Shown: in pieces, positions 1 through 11,533 of the stretch
Numbering within the stretch: the stretch's first letter is position 1
Layout of the letters: every line of letters begins with the position of its first letter
Assembly: GCA_019918135.1 (NCBI GenBank)
Contig: WBZZ01004760.1
Coordinates: forward strand, 1 to 64,000
Direction: 5' to 3'
From: Paulinella micropora
Taxonomy: Eukaryota; Cercozoa; Imbricatea; Euglyphida; Paulinellidae
DNA: 64,000 bases
Notes under the pieces: model-generated
Told to the model about the DNA's origin: nothing
Database searches by the model: none
What the model saw: the letters and a program-made list of their open reading frames with translations, nothing else
Made by a program: the position numbers and the translations under genes

Positions 1-32
1 AACTGACCTGGACCGACAATTGGGAGACGGAG

Positions 33-817
33 ATGCAGGCGTATACGGTTACGATTCCCGCATGGGACAGAAAGTCTATTGATGACTTAGTCGTAGCGCG
101 TAATGAGGAGATAATATGTGTTGCGAAACAGTGCCCGTCGTTGGCCAGATTCGCAGAAGGTGGCGGGGCAGATGTCCATATTACTAATGGCTACTGTTAC
201 CATGCGAAGGTGTCAGATGAGAAGAGAGAGGCGTTTGTGCCAAGGAGGAAGGGGCGTATCCCCGATACTCCAGCGGATGACATTAAAACTTTTATCACGA
301 ACTTTTGGGGCGATGTGCCTACCTGGCCGCGCTCATTAACTGAAGTGAAAAAGTGTCTACGGACTCTATTTGAGAGTAACAAGCCGTATACTGTCATTCT
401 GCCATACAATGAGAAGGCGATCTGGGCACAGGAGATAAGGGACCGGCTTATTGATCATCCTATACCTGTTCCTTCTCGCAAGCAACAGTTAGTGGTGGCT
501 TGTCGACTCGGTCTCGGGAGCAGAGCAGTGCATACAAGCAAAAGCTCAGAGCCCAGGACAAGTTGAAATTGATACCTCAAGCTTTCACATGCTTTGATGG
601 TTTCTACACCCGTAAGGCTCCGATACAATACGCGAACCTTATTGATACGCTTGTCGGACTCGGTCATGATGATGAGCCGGACACAGTCAGGTATGAAAGA
701 ACGGGACTAAACGATTTGTCCGAGGAAGATTTGAGTTTGGAGGAGGACTTAGCGCCCCCAAGGAGCATAAGAAGATGTCGGAGGAAGATTTCCAAGCGGC
801 GGCGCGGAAAATTTTAG
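33..817 (+). pseudogene. Gypsy upstream coding region (gag/protease zone), broken
   Basis: This coding-like stretch lies directly upstream of the reverse transcriptase and has codon use like the pol region. I see no clear retropepsin DTG/DSG box and no CCHC knuckle, so whether it is gag, protease or a linker is open. The C-terminal part is rich in acidic residues and runs into the pol reading region. It is assigned to the Gypsy element by position only. Confidence 0.45.
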
Positions 818-3160
818 AAGAAGGAGTGGGTTCGGAGAGAGAGAAGGCGTTTCTCAAAGCTAAGATGGAGGCGTACAGAGAAATTTTCGACCCTCCTCGG
901 GCAGGTGGTGTAAAGTCGGATGACTTCACTGCTGTCATTTACAAGATACCGGGTGCGGAGCCATCTCCGGCACCACGGAGGGCAAATTTGAGCATACATG
1001 AGGCAAAAATAGCGGAGGAGAATGTGAGGCAGTTGCTCGATGAGGACTTTATTGAGAGATTTACATCTCCAATTGTCTCTCAACCGAAAATCGTCCCTAA
1101 GCCAGGAGGAGAATGGCGCTTGACGATCAATTATGCCCGTGTGAATAAGGTGCTAGAGGAAGAGAGAAATCCTCTGCCGACCTTAGAAGAAGGCAGAAGG
1201 GTGCTGCGGAATGCTAAATTCTATTCGGTCATTGACCTTAAGAACGGCTTCTGGCAGATACCACTGGACGAGAAATCCAGATGGCTGACTGCATTCGTTG
1301 TGGGTATGGAAATATACCAGTGGAAGGTGCTTCCAATCGGACTCAAACAGGCCCCGGGGCTCTTTCAGAAGGCGATGCAGAAGATGTTGAGCGGTCAATA
1401 TGACGACCAGTCGGAGGATGGTTTTATGAGAAGGAGAGGACAGAAGGCGGGAGAATATGCATTTTGTTACATCGATGACATCATCGTATACTCTAACACA
1501 ATGGAAGAGCATATCGATCACTTGTCAGATGTCTTCAGGCGCATCGGAGCATTTGGCCTGAAATGCAACCTAAAGAAATGTCAGCTTGCCAGGACAAGTG
1601 TGACGTATTTGGGTTACGAGATTTCTCATAATAGGGTCTCGATATCGCGCGAGAAGAGGGAGGAGATCATGAGTAGACAGTTGCCAAAGAATCGCACAGA
1701 GTTACACTCTTTTCTTGCGATGGCACAGTACTACAGCCAGTTCATACCCGATTGGGGTGCAACTCGGGCTAAGCTGGAGAAGATGATTGATTTTGGAGAC
1801 TTTGAGAAGTGGGATGAGGAGGCTTTGCAGGCGTTTAATACGCTCAAAGATCTCATTTACAAAGATCCCAAGGACGGCGGATTAGTACTTATGATGCCCG
1901 ACTTTACGAAACCGTTCGTAGTCGACACGGATGCATCTAAGTTGCGATTGGCGCGGTGCTGCAACAGGAAGATGAGGAGAAAAAGTTGCGCCCGATCATG
2001 TTTATTAGTAGAAAGCTGTGTGCGGCGGAGCGAAATTACTGCACGCGACAGAGGGAGGCGTTGGCAGTAGTATGGGCTCTCAAGAGGCTCAGAGAATACT
2101 TGTGGGGAGGACCTCTATTCACGGTTAGGACCGATCATCACAACCTTCTTTGGTTGATGAATCATGAACAAACCGGCCGTTTGGCGCGGTGGCAAGCTTT
2201 CTTGTCATGTTTCAATTTCACGATGGTCTACTTACCGGGAAAGCGAAACGTAGTCGCTGATAGCCTTTCCAGGCTAGAGTTTCAGTCGGAGGTGTCGGCT
2301 CTCGTATCATCAGTGGAGATGATGGACCTGTCCACGGACAAGGTATACGAGGTGAGCCGCATAGAGGCGATGCAGATGGCAAGAGGCGTTCGATATGACC
2401 GCACGGGTCTACGATATAGTCCTCAAGGCCCGGAGCATGGCATATGCTGTGAGGCGCATGTTCTCGAAGACGCTGAGTGGTCTTATGAGGCATACGAGAA
2501 CGCGAAGGCGAATATAAAAGAAGAGGAGGAGACGACTGAGGTCTGTACTGAACCTCCACAGGAAAATCGAAGCGAGCTTGATGAAGACCCGGAAAGGGTA
2601 GGAGTAAGGTTGGAGGACGGTACTATTCATATCGCCTCGCCTACCGCGTGGAGGCAGCAACAGGCGACGGATCCGGAGTTCAAGGAGCTCATAACGTTAT
2701 ACAAGAACCCTAATGAGCTTAAAAAGACTCCACAGATCAAAGATCAGATGAAGGAGATGGCGTGGAGAGATGGGCTATTGTGGTACAAGGGCCAGCATGG
2801 CAAATTTGCATCACAGCCTGACAAATGGACTCTCTGGGTACCAGAGAAGTTGAGGCGCTTTATATATGTCGCAGCCCATAACTGCCCCTTACTGGCACAT
2901 CCGGGTCGACAAAGAACTCATTGGTTCATAGCGAGGCGATTTTGGTGGAAAGGGATGAAGGAGGAGATAGACAGGGAAGTGGACGCATGCAACCCATGCA
3001 AAACCACAAAGACACCGCTGAAGGCGAACTTTGGCCTGATCGGTACATTCCCGTTACACGCCGGGATGTTTGAATTTTTACACATCGATCATGTGGGACC
3101 TTTCCCCGAATCGGCAGAAGGGTACAGATACCTTCTTACCGCAATAGATCATCGCACATG
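775..3160 (+). pseudogene. Gypsy pol: reverse transcriptase, RNase H, integrase N-terminal half, broken
   Basis: The RT palm runs from about 1080 to 1650. It carries WRLTINYARVNK, then SVIDLKNGFWQIPL (first catalytic Asp) and the active-site box YIDDIIVYS near 1470-1500. RNase H follows from about 1890 to 2290, including TDHHNLLWLM and the typical end VADSLSRLE. The integrase HHCC zinc domain (HPGRQRTHWFIARRFWW, then CNPCK) is at about 2900-3010, and the start of the catalytic core (HIDHVGPFPES, first Asp) at about 3080. In life the polyprotein would be cut by the element's protease, copy genomic RNA into cDNA and insert it. Broken here. Confidence 0.85.
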
Positions 3161-4300
3161 TCGAATGTCCACATTACCCGCGTTCGGGTTAGTGTCCTTC
3201 TCCCCTCCTCCTCCATGGACATCTGTCGCTCGCGTCGAACTTGCCACCTTCCTCGGTTGGTCGAAGATGAGATCGTTTTGCGCTCTCCTCCTCTGCGCCT
3301 CCGTGAACTTCTCCTTCGTACCGCCGCGGACTATGGGGGCTTTAGACTGAGTCCCCGCCGCGCTTTTGCGGTTTGAGTCTTCCTTACTCTCCTTCTCGGT
3401 CTCCTCCTTCTCCGTGACCGGTGCCCGATAGGCATTCTCCTTCTCTAAGGTATCCTCCTTCTGTATAGGCGGTACCTCTTGGAAGTCCTCCTTCATCCGT
3501 TTCAACGCCTCCTCAACGGATTCATCCTCAAGTAAGAAGGGGTCATATTTGATCAGCCTTCGAACATTCACAATCTGCACCTTCCCTCTACCCCTGATCT
3601 TATAATTCAGAGGTCCCATCTGTTCCATGACCTGGTATGGTCCTTTCCAGTGGGTAAACAGCTTAGAGCTAACCCCCTTAGGGACTTGAGGATGGTACAA
3701 GAGTACAATATCCCCAACCTGGAAACGGACTTGATCTAAGTGCGCTTGTCGCACTCCTTGTGCGTCAGTCTTTCTGCGCTCCGCCTCCCTGTGCGCCGCA
3801 ACTATTTGTTCCGCCTCCATCTTCGCTCTTAGTCTCATCCCGAACAACTCATCCTCATCTGCCCAAGTGTCTTTTGGATGCAGAAGTGAGGTTGGGATAT
3901 TAGGCTCTCGGCCGTAAACCAATTGATATGGCGAGACTGAGCTCCTGGCTCCTCCTAATGCCGATGAGGGTAGACAGTTCATTGCAAAGGCAAATGAAGG
4001 TGCTGCCTCCACCCAGGCTCTCTGATTCTCCTTATTCATACAGTACATCTTAAGCGAGGCTTTGAGAGGTCTATGTACCCGCTCGATCTTGCCATTTGCT
4101 CTCGGGTTATAGGCAGTAACATATTGCCATTTCATCCCGTAGTACTTAGATAGTCTGTCGATGACTTCATTATTAAAGTCAGAACCTCGATCAGAACATA
4201 TCTTTCTAGGCACTCCGATCTGCGAGACGATCCTATCGATCAGAGCCTCCGCAGTTGTCTTGCCTGTAGCGTCCTTAACAGGAACAACCCAGACATAATT
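3160..4300 (-). pseudogene. Gypsy integrase core remainder, SH3-like domain and tail, broken
   Basis: On the minus strand this piece reads SDRGSDFNNEVIDRLS (second catalytic Asp), then YNPRANGKIERVHRPLK (catalytic Glu). After it comes the SH3-like DNA-binding region (GDIVLLYHPQVP, HWKGPYQVMEQ, VNVRRLIKYDP) typical of Gypsy integrases, and then a long Lys/Glu-rich tail. It belongs to the same element as the plus-strand pol just to the left, so the copy is rearranged. It is a fossil with no sign of function. Confidence 0.8.
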
Positions 4301-4305
4301 GTCTC

Positions 4306-4692
4306 ATGCGAGCTGTGGCGGTCCCGCAGACTACACGGGCAGCACGGACATCGAAGAGATCCTTAGCAGCAAAAACAATACAACCGGTACTCCATTTTTG
4401 GAGAAGCATGGACCCTGTTGAGGATCCAAAAGCTAGACAATATTTACCGGTGTACAAAGACGCGAAAAATCTCGAGACATGGGATGATACTATTACCCTT
4501 CGAGACAAAGACCACACTGCGTGGACTATTCAGTCACTGCCTAGAGGAGTGCTTGATATTCCTTTTGACTTATCTTTGGGCGCCATCCCTAACAAAATAT
4601 GGGACATTCTGGAGGAGTCGAAGTTTGACTTGACTTTTGTTGGCGGCCCGCCACCTGGCAAAGGGGTTCGCGCAAGGCGACGAAGGCAGTAA
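4306..4692 (+). pseudogene. reading frame next to the Gypsy element, possibly its 3' tail
   Basis: A 128-codon open frame contains WTIQSLPRGVLDIPFDL and ends in a basic run (GVRARRRRQ). I do not recognise a domain. It adjoins the integrase pieces and ends with a basic tail, as the far end of a Gypsy polyprotein often does, so it is placed with that element by position. An unrelated short host frame is equally possible. Confidence 0.3.
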
Positions 4693-5488
4693 GTGACATT
4701 TTTTTCTTTTATCACGCGTCGGACATTGAAAGCTGCATGTGGATTAATCTCATAGTGCCCATGTCAGATCATGTCTTATTAAAATGTTTTTATACCATTG
4801 TTGTTACTTGGCATTTTTATCGCAACATATGAGTGCGAGGGTCAATCGGCAAATGGATACGACACCGTATAAGGGGATCGCTTGTGAGTTTAGCGATGGT
4901 GTTCCTGGTACGACCCTGCTTCAAGTATCCAGGGTGATGTTCTCAAAAAATGTTCTCATAGTAGACATATTAAATTTTTTTCTTTGGATATACTTAATAT
5001 CGTCATACCAGCACGGTCCGTCTCTACTTGTGTCGGCATATCGCATGGTCGGGCTCACTCACCCCGGCTTTGGATATAGTTATTAGGTCTGGCCCCCTAG
5101 TACTATATTAAGGTAACCGATTGAATACAAGGGTATGTTATTAAAAGACAATGTATTTACTGATCGGAAGTGTTTTTGGAGAAGGAGAAAAATTATAACG
5201 CTGCTTTTATTGCAATAGTAATACTATTTGTTCTTGACATACTGCCTCAGAATTAAGTTACGGGGGGGACAACAAGTGTGGAAGGAGGAGTTTTTATTTA
5301 CAAAAACGAGGCTGGAGATTTATAGTTGACTCGTGTCTGGCGTATGCGTTTTATATATCCACTGCACCGTCTATCCGTGGGTTAATGCACTTAGTTGCGA
5401 CACCCCGTAGCGTTTGTGCAGAAAAGAAATCAGCAATTATATGACGAAAATATTGCATATTTCCGTCATAAAAACGGGAAGGTGTACT
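4693..5488. other. no gene seen; possible LTR or flank of the Gypsy element
   Basis: This is AT-rich sequence without a convincing coding frame. It could include the downstream LTR of the Gypsy element, but with no second copy in the window this cannot be shown. A G-run near 5263 (acgggggggac) could be a purine tract or chance. Confidence 0.4.
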
Positions 5489-5735
5489 GTAGGCATCACC
5501 CCCCGGATAGCCGGTAAAAAGTACCCTTTTTCTGGTGTCAGGTGCACCTAGTTTTTTCCCATTATTTTCAATATCGTTTGGCCGGATTTGACCTAATGCC
5601 ATTTTAACATTGGTCTGTTGCAGTTTTCTTTTCGGCTTCACTGAGCTAATATAACGAGACATCATTCTCTTTTGGGGAAGTTGTGTCTGGTTGTATTACC
5701 GACTTTTTATTGAGCTATCTTCGGGGATTGTAACA
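5489..5735 (+). repeat. dispersed repeat R1, inverted partner at 61155-61391
   Basis: This 247-bp stretch matches the reverse complement of 61155-61391 at roughly 75-80 percent by eye. Shared blocks include TGTAGGCATCACCCCCCGGA, GGCTTCACTGAGCTAATA, ACGAGACATCATTCTC and GGTTGTATTACCGACTTTTT. On the minus strand here an open frame of 104 codons (5665 to 5351) covers it. Its start MMSRYISSVKPKRK is MMSRCISSVKPKRK in the partner, and GAPxTRKR is also shared. This may be the N-terminal end of a protein of an unrecognised transposable element. Confidence 0.75.
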
Positions 5736-6021
5736 CTACGAGCTGTTATCAATCTGCCAAGCGTAGAGGCAGGCACTGGCCGCTCATCCGGCATGGCTAG
5801 GCACCGAGGCTTCTTGGGACGCTGGACTGGACGGTGAATTGTTCTGCCACCTTCTGTTTGGTGTGCGTGATCACCCGAGGTCGCGCCTTCAGGGTGCATC
5901 TAAGTTGTGAAAGGCGAACCTCAGCTTCCGCTGTGGGAACAGCCGCGCTCGGGTGCTGGCGCCACCTTTCTGTCATACGGACCTGCCACACTCCTGTTAC
6001 AGCTTAAACTGGTGTGACCTC
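5736..6021. other. spacer, nothing recognised
   Basis: Unique-looking sequence between repeat R1 and the piggyBac element. Short open frames on the minus strand show no known motif. It ends at the TTAA target site of the transposon. Confidence 0.5.
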
Positions 6022-6025
6022 TTAA

Positions 6026-6080
6026 CCCTTAACCGGTTTCAATCCCCAAAAGTGGCTTCAATCCCCAAAAGTGGTTTGAA
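6026..6080 (+). repeat. piggyBac left end with inverted repeat and subterminal repeats
   Basis: The 14-bp terminal repeat is followed by two copies of CAATCCCCAAAAGTGG spaced 18 bp apart. They are likely transposase binding sites, by analogy with the subterminal repeats of known piggyBac elements. Confidence 0.8.
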
Positions 6081-6303
6081 TTTTTGAGTTGAATAAAAAC
6101 ATAAATACCAATCGAAACAAGTTGTACTACGATGCAAATTTAATATTTACGTGTTGGGGAAGCTATCTGTGAAAACCAGAATGTCATAGCTTTTCTAGAA
6201 GGGACTTAAATATGAAACTGAAACCAGACACCAATCACTTTTTTTCACGAATTTTCGTTGAATTTTTTTACGTGGCGGGGACATTTTTTTTTTTTTCAAC
6301 ATC

Positions 6304-8697
6304 ATGTCTGCGCACCAAGAGCTTCTCACAGTCCGTGTGCGTCTTCCGGTCAGGGAATTTGGTGAGGCTTATGCCAAACAAAAATGGCCTGATGACTGGA
6401 AGACGAGGGAGATTGAGCGTACTGTTTCTCGACAGTATGGTCGTACAAAAGACAAGTTTTGGATGAAGTGGGATGCGGAGGATGAAGACGATTCCATGAT
6501 GATTGCTTCGGAGATTATCAAATACAGAATTGAAGGGAGTGGCTCTGCCGATAACGGCATACTTGGGCAAGGCCAGGAAATCGACGGAGATGCCAAAAAT
6601 GCAATACATGCTGGGTAGACTTGTTTTTCTTGAACCTCGAATTTTTCTTGTGATGTCGAATGGTTTCTCTGCGTGTTTGCAGTGAGGACGGCTTGATACC
6701 CAGCGACCCTGATGACGATGACTATGTGTACCTATCCCTACCTGGTTTCAGCTATTTTGTGCAATTTGCTTCTGTTTTGTTGTCGGCCAAGGACGATGCT
6801 GGAAGTATAGTAGATTTCTGTACTTCCATACATGCATCGGCGTTGGCTGTCAGTATTCCTTACTGTACTGTTTTCCAACAGACCGCCAGAGTCGGGGGAT
6901 GAGTCGGGTAGTTCAATCGATGAAGAGGATCAAAAAGAAGGAGATATGGACAACAAACGAGCCCCTCATCCCAGCGACTCACTTGTCAGTGATGATGATG
7001 TCGAAGAAGATGAGGGGTCTGGTGAAGACGAGGAGGAGGATCCGGCACTAGAGATTGACGAAGGCGATAGCCTACCTGCCAGTGAGTTCAAAGATGTCAA
7101 AGAATGGAAGGTGGGTGTTGCACCTCCTCGTGTGCTGCCGGCATTCGAAGGGCAGTCCAGGGCATCACTTTCTGTGCGTTCCCCCGACCTCCTCAGTATG
7201 GTGGATATTTTCTTTATGTTCTTACCCACGCAATTCTGGCAGAATGTCACAAGAAACACCAACAAGTATGCAACCTGGAAACGTAATCTCAACCCCTCAG
7301 AGCGTCAGCGGCCTTGGGTACCCGTGACACTATCTGACATACTTTCATTTTTGGCGATCCTTATAGTGATGGGGGTGATGGGGTTGCCTGCTGAAACAGA
7401 TTATTGGATTGGCGCTGTGTCAGACTTCTGGCAGTGGCCAGACCTTGCAAGCATCATGGGGTACGTGAGGTATCAGAATATCAAACGTTATTTTCATCTC
7501 ACTGACCCCCGTCTGGCAGCTCCTCGTGACTCCCCTCAGTATGACAAACTTTTCAATGTTCGAGTCTTTATTGAGATTATACAAGAAAATTTTCCTAGGC
7601 TGTGGGAATTGGGTCAGTGGGTGTCAATCGACGAGGGAATGATCCCTTTTAAAGGGCGTACCTACCTCAGGCAATACTTACCGAAAAAACCCATCAAATG
7701 GGGATTCAAACTGTTTGCTCTGTGCTGTTCAGTAACAGGCTATTTTTATACGCTGCTTTGTTATGAGGGTGAGGGAACGGTGCAGGACGATTCTGGGCAC
7801 GGAATGACGTATGCAGTTGTTATGAAGCTTTTAGACCTAGCCGGCATCGACCAAAGCGGCAGGATCATCGCTTTAGATAGGTTTTACACAGGGCTGCAGT
7901 TGTTTTTTGACTGTGTCCTAAAGAGGGGCATCAACTGCATTGGCACTGTTGTCAAACCCAGGCTGAGGGCGGCAAAGGAGCTACTGGATGAAGTCAAGAA
8001 GAATAGTGACCGGGGCACGTCCGCAATGGCCACTTGGAGTCATAACGGAGTCACTATGCATGCTGTTGCTTGGAAAGACACCCAGGTGGTTTATTTTTTG
8101 TCAACTGTGTTGGGGGGTACCATGAGCCACGTCGAAAGGAGGCTGCATGGGGGGGGTGGAGCTACGGTTCCAGTGAATTGTTTTGAAATTTGCAAGACAT
8201 ACACTCAGCACATGGGCGGCGTTGATACAGGCGATCAGTTACGACTTCGTTACGGAGTTGAGAAGGCGGTAAGATTCAACAAGCCTTGGTTCAAGTTATT
8301 TGCGGGTTTGTTAGATGTTGCGGTTACAAACACAACTATCATATACAAACAGTTTCATGAAGAAAAAACACGCAAAGACATGCTCAAGGAACTTATTGAG
8401 GGTTTGGTGTCTTATGCGGGGCTTTTTGGAGGTTCTAGGAGCGCAGCGAGGGGCAAGCGTGTGATATGCCCTGGCCATTTGGTAAGTCTTACAAACGAGG
8501 CGAGTGATGGTAAGCGCGGCGCGGGTAAGCAGAACTCGGTTTGTTGTGCGGTGTGTGCTAGTAATGGAATCCGCAAGCGTACCAGTGCTTATTGCAGCGA
8601 TTGTCGCTATTTTTTTTGCCGAACTGGAGAATGTTTTCCGTGGCACACAGTCAATCATTTCGTTCCATCTGGGAAATGTAAGAGGCAGCCGTTGTGA
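6304..8697 (+). CDS. piggyBac transposase (three exons)
   Basis: It catalyses hairpin-intermediate cut-and-paste at TTAA. Proposed exons are 6304-6614, 6683-6727 and 6882-8697. The introns are GT-AG (68 and 154 bp, ending tttgcag and ccaacag), and splicing keeps one frame of 723 residues. The N-terminal third is very acidic. The DDE_Tnp_1_7 core has its three Asp in SIDEGMIPFKGR (about 7626), IIALDRFYTG (about 7866) and HMGGVDTGDQLR (about 8211). The C-terminal end has the Cys-rich zinc domain (CCAVCASNG, YCSDCRYFFCRTGEC). An alternative is that translation starts in exon 3 at 6946 or upstream of the acidic region; exon 1 is supported only by frame and splice signals. Confidence 0.88.
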
Positions 8698-8837
8698 CAA
8701 TGATTGTCAAGGTTTTATTAGTTATTAAAGAACGGTTTTTTTACACAATTAGCTTCCACCGGGTTTAATTCAATTGAATTTAATAATATAACTGTCAAAA
8801 ACCACAAATAGGGATTAAAAACTTGAAATTGGGTCGG

Positions 8838-8886
8838 ATCCCCAAACGTGGCTTTAGATCCCCAAAAGTGGCAAACCGGTTAAGGG
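8838..8886 (+). repeat. piggyBac right end with inverted repeat and subterminal repeats
   Basis: Two copies of GATCCCCAAAMGTGGC precede the 14-bp terminal repeat. They lie in the same direction as those at the left end, while the terminal repeats themselves are inverted. Confidence 0.8.
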
Positions 8887-8983
8887 TTAAAAAGAAAGCT
8901 GCATTGCTGAACGCAGATGTAGGTGTGAATCTCGCGTTCTTAGTCATGGACTGCGCTTCAATCGTTTGCATTTCCAAACGTCA

Positions 8984-9413
<430 letters not shown>

Positions 9414-9414
9414 T

Positions 9415-9711
9415 TGTAATGTACTATTAATACCCGTTACTCCACCTAGTCAATTTACCGGTAATTTGGATAGTCTTAGTCATAGGCAAGTTCATAGGCA
9501 GGACAGTTATTAATACCTTTATTACTGACAAGGACACTTTTTAGAGTATTCGCGAATCATAGTCTGGAATGCCTAGAATCAAATGAGTATTACCATGCTG
9601 TTAAGGTCACCACATTTTGTGACCCAAAGTCATTAAAAGTCTTTTCTTCGGTTATTCTTTACCCTTAGCGGGGTAGCTTCCCTAAACTCTGCGTTTGAGT
9701 GATAGATTACT
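9415..9711 (+). repeat. Copia 5' LTR
   Basis: Starts TGTAATGTACTATTAATACC and ends near GATAGATTACT. It is nearly identical to 16633-16931. The primer-binding region follows at once (TGGTTATGAGCC, resembling the initiator-Met tRNA site). The first gag ATG (9718) lies inside it. Confidence 0.92.
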
Positions 9712-9717
9712 TTGGTT

Positions 9718-11393
9718 ATGAGCCTTGTCAAGGAGGCAAGCGTGCCAAAGCACGTATTGAGTCAAGTGCCCATATTCGAGGGCAACGACCAAAGCTTTTG
9801 GCCTTGGTCAAGCAAGTTTCAGAAGCACATGCAGGGGATATCTGTCCACGTGGCAGAGATAGTATCTGTGGCATTAGCCGACCCAGCTAAAGCCAAAAGG
9901 GATTTTCCTTACGACGAAGCAAGGGCTAAGACGGCAGAAGACTTAGAAGAGCCCGACACGCCCATAAGTGATAGTGAGGAAGATGAAGAGTCAGACACCT
10001 CTCAGAGAGGAAAACAGAGACCCCAGACAATGAAAGAAGATATCAAACAGCCAGAAGGTTGGGATAAAATGACAGCAGAACAAAAGAGAGAGTGGAAAGA
10101 GAAAGAAGCAAGGAAAAAGAAAAGACAAAGTATGAAACAACACACAAGAAGAAAGACAGCTATCCGCAAAGAGAAGAAATATTATGAAAGGATGAAAACT
10201 TTGCAGTTATGTCTGTCTGTGGCGTTTTCCAAAGACTATGTATCTAATTTCCTGCGAACACAGAAGACGAAAGGACCCATTGAAGAGTTGATAGTAGTAA
10301 GAGATCAATGGGGAGGCATTTCCGGAGCAGGTAGGTACATGTTAGAGGAAGAGTTTGAGAGAACGAGACCAAGGGCAGGTCAGAGGTATGTAGACTGGCT
10401 AAATGAATTTCTCGCAAAGAAAATCCAGCTTGAAAGTTTACGTGGGGCGCCATTTTCAAATGAGGAAGCAAAGAGAAAGCTATTAAAAAATTGCGCTACC
10501 ATCCAGCTTTCGGGGATAAATTTCAGGTGGACCACTATGATCTCCCGGCCAGACTAAGACCAAATTTCTCGGAACTATGCGAAGCATCTAGGGAAAGATG
10601 GTTAATGTGGGAAGAAAAAGAAAGACGTAACAATTTCCGTGAGAGAAAAACTCAAATTCGCAAAGACAACAACAAGAAATCTCGGGATGGCAAGCAGCAG
10701 CAAGAGACCAATCTCCTCATGGATAGCAAGGGGAAAAAGGGAGACAATAAACCGGGACCAAAGACAGCTCCAAACTGGACACTCAAAGTCACGTGTTTCG
10801 GATGTGATGCCAAAGGCCATACCATGAGATATTGCCCGGTGATTTCGGAAAAGTTCCGCAAAGAAGGAAAATTAAAACGGAATCAAACGGAAGACAAAGG
10901 CGCGGAACAAGAAAAGAACGAACAAAAGAACAATTACAAAAACAAAAAGAAACCCTTTCATAAGAAAAAGAAAGCACTCACTTTGATAACAACCGGCAAC
11001 GACAAAAACGAAGACGAACAAAGTGACTCTGATACAAACGTTGCCTTAATCCATATGGGGAACACTTATGATAAGAGCGATGATGATGAGGAAGAAAGAG
11101 AAAGAGATGACGAGCAACCAAGCTCACCTCATCACAAATCTACAAGTCCCCAAGCCCTTTTGAACGATACAAAGACTACACCTAGGGTAGGGAATAGACA
11201 TAGTGAGAGTGGAGAAGGACGGGAAGTGCGGTTAGTATCGGCCACCCTACGAGGTCCCTCCTCACTACGGAGAGAAGGCAAGGAAGAGCGGTTAGTATCC
11301 GCCACCCCACGATGTTCCCCCGTCACCCCTAACCCTAACGAAACTCCTTTGAGGCTTACGGAGTCACGCCTGACACAAAATGTGCCGGAATAA
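9718..11393 (+). pseudogene. Copia gag, broken
   Basis: The N-terminal half resembles the UBN2/Copia gag family (FEGNDQSFWPWSSKFQKHM; RPRAGQRYVDWLNEF). A zinc knuckle of CCHC type follows (CFGCDAKGHTMRYCP, near 10797-10841). The remainder is strongly basic, then acidic. Gag would form the virus-like particle and package RNA. It begins a few bases after the LTR. Broken, not whole. Confidence 0.8.
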
Positions 11394-11533
11394 ACAGACG
11401 CAAAAAACCGTGTAATGTTTCCGTTGAAAAATCAAAAGGAAAAGGAATATACACAAATCACGCGAAACAATTATCTTATTCGAGGTACTGCGGATATCAC
11501 GCCACACAAGACCCAGATTATCCGGAGCTGGAT

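Larger units (their letters stand above)
1..4692. mobile_element. Ty3/Gypsy LTR retrotransposon, internal part, broken and rearranged
   Basis: Seen: reverse transcriptase, RNase H, an integrase zinc domain and integrase core pieces in Gypsy order (RT, RH, IN). The left end lies outside the window and no LTR pair can be recognised. The parts lie on both strands, so the copy has been rearranged as well as broken. A few breaks are evident. Family assignment to Ty3/Gypsy rests on the order RT-RH-IN, on the YIDD active-site box and on the SH3-like GPYxV region after the integrase core. Age cannot be estimated without LTRs. Confidence 0.85.
6026..8886 (+). mobile_element. piggyBac DNA transposon, complete-looking
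   Basis: The element is 2,861 bp and is bounded by perfect 14-bp inverted repeats (CCCTTAACCGGTTT at 6026-6039, its reverse complement at 8873-8886). TTAA duplications flank it at 6022-6025 and 8887-8890, the target signature of piggyBac. Inside each end lie two tandem copies of ATCCCCAAAAGTGG, in the same orientation at both ends rather than inverted. It encodes one spliced transposase with all three catalytic Asp regions present. Clean ends, clean target site and an open frame suggest a recent insertion that may still be active. Confidence 0.93.
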
